Shown: positions 46,607 to 56,480 of the stretch, piece after piece
Layout of the letters: every line of letters starts with the position of its first letter
Position numbering within the stretch: the first letter of the stretch is position 1
Source of the DNA: Calycina herbarum
Taxonomy: Eukaryota > Ascomycota > Leotiomycetes > Helotiales > Pezizellaceae
Reading direction: 5' to 3'
DNA length: 64,000 bases
Assembly: GCA_001414485.1 (NCBI GenBank)
Contig: LLEY01000103.1
Location: forward strand, 124,001 to 188,000
Program-made: the position numbers and the translations under genes
Notes under the pieces: generated by a model
What the model was told of the DNA's origin: nothing
Database searches by the model: none
What the model saw: only the letters and a program-made list of their open reading frames with translations

Positions 46607-48348
46607 TTAAACCGCAACTCCCCTCTGACTCCACCCACCTCTCCCCTTCCACGCCCAAACCCAGAGCGCACATCCAATCCAAACACTAATCGCCATCGCC
46701 CAGAAACTCCCTGAATAACAGGATTTTCCGTAGCACAATGTTTCCTCTTCTCCGTCAGCTCTCAAAGCTTGATTCTTAGCTGCCCATTGGTATACGGCGG
46801 AGTAAACAATTCCCCATACCGAAGCACCGAATGCTGGGACCATTGCCACAATCCCCCAATTCGTACCAAAGTTCTCGACTCCCCAAATCACGGTGATTAT
46901 AAGGGGGGTGAGTGAGAATATGGCACCGTAGCCGGTACCAATGAGGGTGGACACAATCCAGAATCTTTCACCGTGGTTTTGAATTAACCCGGAGGCTAGA
47001 AGGACTTGACCAAGAGAAAGCAAGAGAGCTGTGAGAATGAGAAAGGCGACGCGGGATATAGAGAAAGCAGATGACCTGGGTGGGAGGGAAGAAAATGAGT
47101 TCGATATGGATTGGTTGCCAGTTGACACTGGCGCGAAAATGTCGGTGAGCGTACCAAAGAGGATGCGAGCAATGGTCGAGGTGATAGCGACGATTGAGAC
47201 ATGTGTGGCTGCGGTTGTTGGGATTTCGGTGTTGTTAGATGGAGGGTAGAGGGTACCAATGATAGTTCCCAAATTTGTGAGGAAAGTTTCTCCCGGACCT
47301 TGTTAGACATTAGTAGTGAAAGAAGTTGAAGAGTCAATACAAACGTACCGGAAACGAAAAAGAAACCAGCGGCAAGGAACCACATAGTTTTATCTTTCAA
47401 AAATCTAGAAGTCTCCTCATTCAATAGCCAAGTCTTCTTTCGAGCCTCCTCGTCTTCCAAGTCTTTTGCTTCTTGTAATCGTCTCGCGTCCGCAGCCTCC
47501 TCATCAGAAAGATCGCTGATTGACCCATAGGTGCCAGCACCCGTTCTTCGAAAGAACTCACTATCTTCTAATAACCCGCTTCTTTCCAACTCTTCGACAG
47601 CTTCGTCAATCAATTCATCCTCATCCACAATCCTCAAAAAGATCGTCCCGACCAATCCGACTGCAACCAAGGTGATTGCCAAAAACACGAAGTATTTAAA
47701 GACATCCACGTCCCCTCTTGACCCATCCAAAGTCTTCTCAAATAAAACTCTAGCTCCAAATTGAGACTGCCACATCCCACTCAATCCAAAAGCAGCAATT
47801 GGCGAAGCCAAAGCAATCCCTCTATATTTGCTCTTTCCAAAGTTTTTGGCACATGTGGTGACAGCACTGAGGTACATGCAAGTCGTTCCCAACCCAATTA
47901 TGACAAACGCAACAACCATCACCCATAACGGCCACCCTCTCTCATGTGTATATCCCATAACATCTTTCGCACCACTCTTGTATGTGAACGCCGCAAGTAT
48001 ATACCCAGTTCCAAACATAACAGACGCCATCAACGAGAGAGGCGCCGGGCCAATCCGATCGCAGAGATACCCCAATACCGAAACGGGAAGATATAAAGCG
48101 AGTTCTGCAGCGATTATGACGATGTTCACTTGGAGTTGGGTATATCGCAGTCGCTCTTGGAATAGATGGCCATAGAGAGAGTAGGTGGTTATGGAGCCTG
48201 CGCAGAGGCAGGACAGTATAGCGGAGGAAAAGGCAACATATCGTCTAACATTTCGTTTCTTATTTCGTTCCAGCGAGGAATTCGAGGAGTGGGAGGAGTG
48301 GAGTGAGGATGAGTCGTTTGTGAGGAGGGGAGTCAATGAGGATGCCAT
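46607..48348 (-). CDS. MCH1: MFS transporter, Mch1 / nodulin-like family, 563 aa
   Basis: Exons 48348..47349 and 47298..46607 joined in phase (GTACGT..AAG). About 12 membrane helices are split by a long acidic cytosolic loop (EDEELIDEAVEELERSG to DEEARKKTW). The first helices carry SAILSCLCAGSITTYSLYGHLF and RYTQLQVN, closely like yeast Mch1. YLCDRIGP is the MFS loop 2-3 motif, and GTGYGAIFSLTPLIITVIWG is in the second half. Mch1 was named as a monocarboxylate-permease homologue, but its substrate is not established, and it is placed in the vacuolar membrane in yeast. The short N-terminus has a dileucine-like LTPLLTND. Neighbours do not suggest a substrate. Confidence 0.85.
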
Positions 48349-49379
48349 TGCTGCCTTGGGGGATTCCGTTTAGACCGGTTCTTTGGCGGAACGGTCTCTG
48401 TGTGTTACGATGGCATAGAGGACGAGGAGTGAGGTCTTGAAATTTTAAGAAGTTGAGAGATGGGGGTTTGGTATGGGGGAGTTCCAGTCATTTGAAGCTC
48501 AACACCAACAGCACGACATCGCGGAGCTTCGGGAATACCAAGTACGCGCCGACCTCGGCACAGTTTACAGGGAGTCATTTTCCCAAACAGCCCACGGGGT
48601 CTCTTTTTCTCTGAGTCCCTTACTCGTAACTCGCATTTTTTTGCGTCATTCGAATAGCATCTGATGCATTTTCTTCATGCATGAAAGAACTCTCGTTTCT
48701 GCTGCAAAGAAAACATTTCAGGTTGCTTCTTTGGCGGGGGCCCCGAAACCATTGTCCAGTACCCCGCGATCCAGCAACGGGGAGCACTAACTAAGAGCCA
48801 TGGGAACACCACGCATGGGAAGGAACACCGAAGAAGGAATTAGCTGGAAGGGTATGGCGAGGAACGATTGATCGTTGAGACTATCAAGGAAAGAAACCCC
48901 TTTCACCAGGCAGTTTCCCCACCATCAAGACTTACAGTCGAAGTTTTCGCTACAAAAACAATTCACCTGGTTTGGGCGTTCAAATTTTTCAATCACCCTG
49001 AATTCAGCGTTGGAACATTTGAAGTGGGAGGACGAACATGCATTTTGAGTGACGATTGTCAAATAGCCTTCAAATTTCTCTCAGAGTCATTGCTTTGGTT
49101 ATTATGGCAGCCGATACTCAAGTCATAAGTTTGCTGAAGGTTCAGAGGTTTCCCTCCACCCCCATGATTTAGAAAGAAGGAGTACTCCCTTCTTTCATTG
49201 CAAAAGAGTTAATGCTCAATATTACTTGTTTGGAGACTATACACCTTGCTTACTGACACCTACCTAGTATGTAACCTCGTTGTTGGATGAGACGGGTCTA
49301 TTATACGAGCTTTCTGTTCCAAGGAGCTTCTGGAAGAATTCTCCGACTTCTTCTGTCTCCTATTTGTTCTTACCATCTC
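48349..49379. other. 1-kb spacer
   Basis: Contains the Mch1-like promoter and the degraded 3' end of the first S8-related relic. Short plus-strand frames have no coding character. Confidence 0.45.
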
Positions 49380-50581
49380 GAGGGTGGACAACATAAGCGC
49401 TGGTTCCATTCTCATCTTTTTCAGAGGGCTGTGGTTCCAGTGACGAAGATGAATCGGAAGGCAGTTCATAGTCGCCTACATAATCGCCGCTCTCCCAATC
49501 CGCTATGCTTTCTTTGACCCTATCTACTCTCGGATCTTTTTCGACTTCCTTGCTCTGGGACTCGGTCACTACAACAAGCGGGGTCAATGAAAACTCGGTT
49601 AGCTACGTAGATACCTGGGGAATACGTACTACTAACCCCCCAGTATCGCAGCCTGCCGTCTAGGATCAATGGGCTGTGTACACTTTCTTTTCCAACAAAA
49701 TCCCGAAGAAATTGCTCGAGATCATCGGTCTCGATCTTGTCATTGCCATCTCGGGGATACACTACATAAGAAAGGTATTTCAACCTCCTCCCCCTTTAAC
49801 AAATGGGGTGGTAGGTGTTGGCGGCAATCAAACCATATGTTTCCCTCAACAACTCTCAATCTCCGATCCTCATCAACTTCATCACGCTTGAGCCTGGTAC
49901 CTGTTGGGAAATATTACACAATAAATCACTCTGCTGACCCTATGAGAAAGTACTCACTAGTGGCTCTCCAGAAAAAATTCTCGTCGTCAGACCTCAAACA
50001 ACGGCGTACATTTCCACTCCTAATAATTTTACCCAGGAACTCTTCTATCTTTCCATCCCCCATTCTATTCTTCCCCCGTGCAAAAAACATATAATCTTCG
50101 ACTGGAGGTTCACTACCATTAGGAGAAAACTGACCCGCAACCTTATCGGGTAATGTTGGAGTGATCATCGAGGGAGTGGCGTCTGTTGTCAGGGTTTCCA
50201 ACTCAACAACATTATGGACATCGACGTGGCTTTCTAATTGAGCAGCTTCAGCTTTGGTCGCTTCCACAATCCATGCGATTAATTCCTTCTGGGTATTATA
50301 CCATGACAGGAAGTTTTCGTCACCGACAAGGGTCTTGATGAAATTGGTTCTCTCTCTGGTGATATTCCGGAATATTCTTTGGGAATACTGTATAGAAATT
50401 TTTGCGTGGGGTGTTGCCTATTGCTATTGAGGGGGGGAAGATTAGCAGATGTCTGAAGGGTAGTATGAAATGTTTGGGGGGGGGGATTGACAAGTGATAT
50501 TCCACTTCTTATTAAATCTGCATGTCCGAGACCCTCGGTTTGTATGAGGTATGAGAACAAAAGCAGTATGGTAGCAGTCAT
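49380..50581 (-). pseudogene. Relic of an S8-protease-type secreted protein: prodomain-like modules only
   Basis: Starts with a secretion signal at 50581 (MTATILLLFSYLIQTEG). Its pieces match the locus at 51136-53635 in order: FYTVFPKN then VEATKAEAAQLESH (about 50416-50170), a diverged module at 50120-49960 (FFARGKNR), YVVYPRDGN...RYWG (49783-49640), VTESQSKE...VKESIADWE (about 49570-49480), and again YVVHPRDGKNK (49400-49375). The modules look like repeated I9-type prodomains. No catalytic domain follows. The first module is split over three reading frames: one shift lies near a C7 run before FYTVFPK, another just after it. Some gaps between later modules could be introns, the frame shifts could not. 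Truncated and broken copy. Confidence 0.65.
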
Positions 50582-51135
50582 TAAAAAGAAACTTCTATGT
50601 TTTGTTTTTGAAAGATGAAATGGCCTTACCTCGACTTGAATCCCGTCTGCATTACTACTTGATCAGAGGGTAAATAAATGATTGGGTAAGTCAATTTATT
50701 TCGCAGAATAAGGGTGATTATTTCGAAATACTGGAGAATTGCCTTCAAAGAAGACCTTATGTGCAATTGAGGGTGCTCGTGAGTCACATCCACCACATTC
50801 CTATGACGAAGGCTGCTAAGTTATGACGAGGATGCAGCTCTATACCACACATGTAACCCCCGAACTCGATCATATGAGACAAAAATGTTATTATTGGCCT
50901 TGGAAGCAAGCCACCAACCTCTCGCTTTGACCGTACCAATATTGGCCGTGCACAACAAACGAAAGAAAATCTGGTCTGTAATGATGCGCAATTTCGAGTA
51001 CAATCCGAAGCTGAAAGAAATACTATCTAAATTTTGCTAAGCGAGTCCCACTATCAAGAAATTTCCAGCCTGCTTGATTACGAACAACGGCGCAGCGCAA
51101 AGTAACTCAAAACACTACGTATAAGCCCCGGTATT
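50582..51135. other. Spacer between two S8-related loci
   Basis: 554 bp, AT-rich. Nothing recognised. Confidence 0.5.
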
Positions 51136-53635
51136 CTATCCAGAGCCACTACATTTGAAAGGAGTTGGGGCACCAGCCGTTATACCCGCATCACCAACAC
51201 ACTTACGTTGGAAGACGCCTGTACGAAATTTTACCGTCCACTCCCTTCCATCTCCACCCAAACCATACTGGAAGTCCCAAGTCTTAGGAAAAAGCGCACA
51301 TCCAGCAACTGTATGCTTCAAGGCGTCCCCATGGTCGGCGCTAGCAAAGCCGTGACCCCAAAGCCAGTTCTCGTTCCAGAGGAGGTGGTATGTACTACTG
51401 CAACCTCCTTTCTTCCATCACTAGCTGGTTGGCGTGTGGCTTGTGGATTGATATGGTAAGTGACGTCTCCAACCTTCATTGATCCTCCTGCCTTATAGTT
51501 CTCGGCATTCTTGGGTCGTTCCCGTCACAGGCGTCGACCAGGGTGCTGATGAGGTACTTTTGACAATCCTCCGTTGTCAGTTTGAAAGGCAAGCCCGGTG
51601 GCCAGTCCATCCCAATTGATACATCATCCATAGTGCCCTCGTTATACCTTCGCATGATGGATCCAGAATTGTGGTCCAAGGTGCCTTGGCTCACAGCAGC
51701 GGGACAAAATTCCTTCTCGATAAGTTCCGCTTGCTTCGCCCGAGCTACATATTTTAGACTCGAGACACCAGTGCATTAGTGTTCAGTTAGGACGACTGGC
51801 TGTGGTGGTTGTTGAATCCTTGGGTTCTTTTCCTCGGTAACTCTATTCCAGATCACACGGGTATCCGGATATCTTGACCAACTTCCCGAGTCTAATCTTA
51901 GGTAGTCTCTTAGATTCTTGACAAGATTGCCGTCACTAGTATTAAATGGAACAATATCTCGCCCTAGGAGATTTGCAACTTCGCCTGTGACTATCCCTAT
52001 GGAATAAGAAGTTCTCTCACGCTCGGTCTCGGTGACCTTTCCCGGTGAGGTCATACATGTAAGGTGCTCCCCGACAGCGTGGACAAAGACATGGGGGCCG
52101 CCCTTAGTTGACCACCCCAGCTTGTCGACCCAACAACGATCAAGGGGAAATCGAGGCCTTCAAAGACGCCTAGTATAGTATCGACTTCTTGGTGGCCTTT
52201 TTTCTTTCCTCGATTACCTGCACCCATAATGATAGGAACGTCCAGGTTTATTAGCTGCTTCAAATATATTTGTATGGTCTTTTGATCCGGGTCGTGCTCA
52301 TTGTAGCGTGGACCGGTCATTGCCATCGAAATCACGCTCCTCTTCTTCCTGTCGGGTCTTCCTTTTATGTCTGCTACAATAAACTTGAGAGCCTCAATAA
52401 GCTCAAAGTATGATTTCTCATACATTTTGGCAACAACAAGTTTGGCTTGTTTTGAGACGCCGTATTTTCTGCCGAGTGATTTGCCTGCAACACAGGTGCC
52501 GTGCGATGGGGGATGAGTAGAAAGGTCAGCTTCCGGACGCGTTGCGCGTGTAGTCAGAATTTGCTCGTTATCTGGGACCATGTTGGGATATTCCTGCGTT
52601 GGTTATTACTTCCATTTCCAGACCCCCCAAGAGCTATTGATGCTTACCTCCATCAAGTCTTCACAATCAACTCCTCTCTCCAGTTTATACACAAATGTAT
52701 TTTTCCCGCTCTTTCCATCGTATACATAGTTTTTAAGCTCTCTCAGATGCTGAATGTTGCTGCAATTAATGGTCAGTGATTGGCATCACATATTAAGTAC
52801 TTTGCCTACCTAGGTTGGCTAACAGCGACTAGCTCACTAACAGCATTTGCCTGAGTAGAGTAGACAGCAGCCCTCTTTGGAAGGGCATTTGAGAGATGTG
52901 CTTCCGGCGAGACAAGTGGCGGCAAACCGCGGGCCGGTATATGGTAACACTCTTCCCACTCCTCAATACTTTCTTTAACGAATGCTACCCTCATATCTTT
53001 AGCAGCTTCTTCACTTTGAGACTTGGTCACTATAATAACTTGGTCAACATTTAATCGGTGGGAGACTTGATGTGTTACATACTATTGCCTCCCCAGTGCC
53101 TAACGTCGTCATCAATTACGATTGACGGATATAAGTTTTCTTTTCCAATAAGGATCTGGAGAAATTTCTCGAGCTGAGTCGTCTCGGTTTGATTCTTGCC
53201 ATTTCGGGGATACACAACATATAAGCGGATTTGACTCTCGTCTCGGCCGGCCAGTCACTCAACGGCAGCTGTATCGCGAACTGTCGGAGTGGCCACTGGG
53301 GGAGTAGAGTTCTCCGTTGGTGCCTTTGGAGGGTGGAACTCAGCTACACTATCGACATCGGCATAGCTTCGAAGTTGAGCGGCTTCATCTGTAGAAGCCT
53401 CGACAGTCCACGAGATTAGCTTTTCGTCGAGGTCTGTCCATGGCAGAAGATCCTCGGCACCAACGATATTTTTAACAAAATCCGTAGTCTTGGAAGTGTC
53501 GGCGCTATCCTTTGGAAAAACAGTGTAGAATGCCTTGCCAGGAGCCGGTTGTCTGTCTATTCGAGGGAGATTAGCGGCCAGAGTGTAGCTAACGAGACAA
53601 AGGATAGAAACGAAGAGCTGGAGAGGAGACTGCAT
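51136..53635 (-). pseudogene. Broken subtilisin-like (S8) protease with cysteine-rich C-terminal domain
   Basis: Signal peptide at 53635 (MQSPLQLFVSILCLVSYTLA), then a prodomain-like module (FYTVFPKD...VEASTDEAAQL), an in-frame TGA at 53257-53255, a second module (YVVYPRNG, 53202-53090), SQSEEAAKDMRVAFVKES (53030 on), and spliced parts 52753..52648 and 52594..52100. The catalytic part keeps the His motif HGTCVAGKSLG and oxyanion Asn GAGNRG. The Asp motif reads YKLERGVD, with Glu where D[ST]G is expected, and the Ser motif reads RTSYSIGIVTG instead of GTS.A.P. A frame break near 52100 separates VVGSTSWGG from STKGGPHVF. A TAA at 51780-51778 cuts the catalytic part from the C-terminal domain (KEFCPAAV, DACDGNDP, NYKAGG, WGHGF, DGREW, FQRKCVG), itself broken twice more. 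Ancestrally a secreted protease-type protein, now very probably not made whole. Confidence 0.75.
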
Positions 53636-54269
53636 ATTGAAGAATCGAGAAGTAGATAACTCTGAAAAGGATATATATCCACTGAAATTACGGAATTTGC
53701 AAGAAGGAATTTGAAGGCCAGCCAGTGTTGGGTGCTTCATACTGTCATATAACAGCACGTTGCTTTTTATACACTCTCCAAAAATCCCCATGCCTCATGA
53801 AAGAGCTCTCCTTACATTTCCAACAAGGCGTAGTCAAATGTGAAAGTTGGAAAGGTGTATGTGCGAGTTGGAACCATACCTGGATCCGAATCCCTCGACC
53901 TGTCCTGACGCGGAATCCATTGTAGTTTGCTTAGAAGGAAGGCGGGGGGCCTAATTAAAATTGCGAAAGAGGCGGAAATGTTGGTGAAGGCTTTCTTGAT
54001 GGGAAATTTGCGATATGTTTCCTTGGGTCGAAGTCTGGGTGGGGCTGTGAAGGAGTCGGACGTGTGATGGGAATCGTAGAATACAGTAAAGATTAATAAC
54101 CTAGCAGACGCTCCAGCAACAGGCGTGTGATATGGATATGAAACCGGATTTTTTAAAGGGACATCGCATAACGTTGCCCATTTTCTGGAGGCAACAAATT
54201 GGGAGGTGCCAATCCTAGAGTAAGAATTGCAGCGGCATGCCAGGGTTGTCACCGTTAGCGCCCTTCTTG
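53636..54269. other. Spacer upstream of the S8 locus
   Basis: Promoter side of the S8 locus. A minus frame at 54252..53812 has no recognisable content. Confidence 0.45.
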
Positions 54270-54366
54270 TACTATCCCCCCCCCCCTAAAGTAAATGTAG
54301 AGTGCACAGACATTTAGTATGGCACAGCGGCCGTGCGCTTACATTTACTTAAGGGGGGGGATAGTA
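54270..54366. mobile_element. 97-bp foldback element (micro-MITE)
   Basis: TACTATCC with a C-run, then TAAAGTAAATGTA on the left, and TACATTTACTTAA with a G-run, then GGATAGTA on the right. The arms are about 28 bp, inverted, nearly perfect apart from run length. The dinucleotide TA stands at both outer edges, as expected for a TA target duplication of the Tc1/mariner superfamily. The loop of about 40 bp has no ORF. It lies between the broken S8 locus and the actin-fold gene. Confidence 0.75.
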
Positions 54367-54501
54367 AGTAAAAGGATGTGGTGTGTCAGACTCCCTCAAT
54401 CGTTGGTTGAGCTGTGATCGTCTGTTGGTGCCAAGTTGGTTTTGGTGGCGAAACTGGCTAAGCGATCCAATAGATTTATGCTCATGGAAGCAATTCAAAT
54501 T

Positions 54502-55697
54502 TTAATTTTCATTTCCTGGAACCCATGGACAATTCTCATTTTGATCAAAGTCAGACCACCACGCTGCCCCCCTATGCATGAACTCAGCAGCACCCTGCGA
54601 GGAAACTTCGATGGGATTTGAGAATAGAATGGGAGGAACTTGACCGAGAAAATCACCCAATGTCCTTTTCAGAAATTCTAAGAACCTTTCAAAATAAACA
54701 CTTTCACCTGTAACCAAGATCATGTCAGGCCTCCCGAAACCTGGGAACATAGTCATAGTATGTAGCAGTGTTTCTTTGACACCAGCCCAATAATGATCGG
54801 AATTTGAATATTCGCTGATGGCATCGCTTCCGAGAGTGAAGTTTTCTTTATGTCGGTAGTTTGGCTCCCATATCGCTATAGCTTCTTGAATGATAGCAAG
54901 AGAGGTGGTCAGCGCATTACGACTGTAATGAACTGAGAATACTGTGTACTCGGGTAATTGCATTTCCTCCTTCCGGCAGGTCGCTTCGTCTTGCCAATGC
55001 TCACACAAGCCCAGGCCATGTCCGACATACGTAGTGGCTGTCTCCCAGAGAATATCTTTGAACTGGTGTTTTGGAATCACATATCCAATGCCGGCAAAGC
55101 AGGCAGCATCTTCAAGATCATCTTGGTACAGTGCGAGGAGATGCGCAGAGGTGAAAACTGCTCTAGAGATACTGATGCGGAAGTCTTTCTCCAACTGGGA
55201 TTGCAAGTAGATGATGACTTGAGCTATGACACCCACTTCATACGAAGCTGGGACACCAGCAACCTTGAGAGCATGGCGGGCGGTTCTTCGAGGCTGGTCT
55301 GCCCAATATGCGCCGTCATTGCTGTATGGAGGACTTGAGGGGTTTATCGTTAGTTCTCGAAAATGGAAACAAATCCAAAGACAAATACTTGCGCAATATG
55401 TATTGAAGTCTTCAAAGACAATCTAGCCATAACCTGGCGATACAGCAAGCCGGCTTCATAGACTCTGGTATAGGTCTCCAACTCGCCGTTGGGATTTTCG
55501 AAAATAATGGTCGCTGCACCGTAAGAGCTCTGCAGGCTGAAGCCAACGCTGAAGTTTCAAGTCTCGACTGATTCGATTTGAGAGTGAAAGTATTGTTGGT
55601 TGTGGACCTTTGGTGAGGACAAGGACGCTGACAAAAGTGTGGCAATGAAAGCCAACACCAGAAACATGATTTTTGATGCGAGACAAAGAACAGACAT
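54502..55697 (-). pseudogene. Secreted actin/Hsp70-fold (ATPase-like) protein, apparently interrupted
   Basis: The long 3' frame runs from about 55311 to 54502 (DGAYWADQPRRTARHALKVAG ... CPWVPGNEN). It has Hsp70/actin-fold features: HALKVAGVPAS and the final MILVTGESVYFERFLEFLKRTLG with EVSSQGAAEFMHRGAAWW, which matches the second phosphate-loop/adenosine region of this fold. Two Cys pairs fit an extracellular protein. Upstream, ATG 55697 opens a secretion signal (FLVLAFIATLLSASLSS). The next part (GFSLQSSYGAATIIFENPNGELETYTR) looks like phosphate loop 1 but is separated from the signal by an in-frame TGA. The link to the 3' frame needs an intron whose obvious donor (GTATTT) and acceptor (CTCAAG) do not match in phase. 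Either unusual splicing or a broken gene. No chaperone role can be claimed. Confidence 0.45.
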
Positions 55698-56480
55698 AGT
55701 GTTGGGGAGCTGTAAGTGGGAATATATTTTTTCCCCCGGAATCCAGTGGGTTTTGGACGAGCAGTCAATTTTCTTGTCGCGTTTTGTGGTCGACTCAGCC
55801 TCTCAACTCAAGGGTGCCTTTGTTATTGGTCGTGGTTTGCTGCTTAGCCAACAGTCGCCTAACCCCCCTTCAAGCTAGCTTGAATAAAAAACCAGAAACT
55901 TGAAACTTGTAGGATTTTACCTTTGAACTGCAACGGTTTAATCAGGGACATGTTCGCAAGTTGCTTATCTGCCTTGGGCTGTTGGAATTGTGATACGGCC
56001 GCAGGTAATCACGCCACTCAGGTAAAAACTACCGACGGAGCTGAAAGTTCAGTATACCACCAAATAACGAGACTAGTTGGGAAACACCAACTGCTTCCTC
56101 CTCTCTAGTTGAGGCTGGGTTGGAATGCCAAATATCAATGACGTCAAAGGGCTTCTTCCAACACCGGTACATCGCCGCAGTCGTCTTTGAAACACCCCCA
56201 ACATCCAATTTATAGAATATAATCCTACAAGGCATTCAGCTACAATCAAAAGATAGTTATTTTAACGTTTTTGTGCCACTTTCACCAACAAATTTCATGG
56301 GCTAACCTAGATTAGCCGAATGGTTACAAACATATATATATATATATCATTCAAGCCAGGAAATGCTAGAAAACTGCTTGTTAGAAGACCTAGTTCTGCA
56401 CAAAATATCAACCTTGTTGCCTGTCTGGTACCTCTCATTATCTTTCATTATAATCCTTGAGTTATAAGGTAATCGTCTCG
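55698..56480. other. Spacer between two divergent secreted-protein loci
   Basis: 0.78 kb with an (AT)n microsatellite at about 56331-56348. It lies between start codons that point away from each other and may be a shared promoter. Confidence 0.5.
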
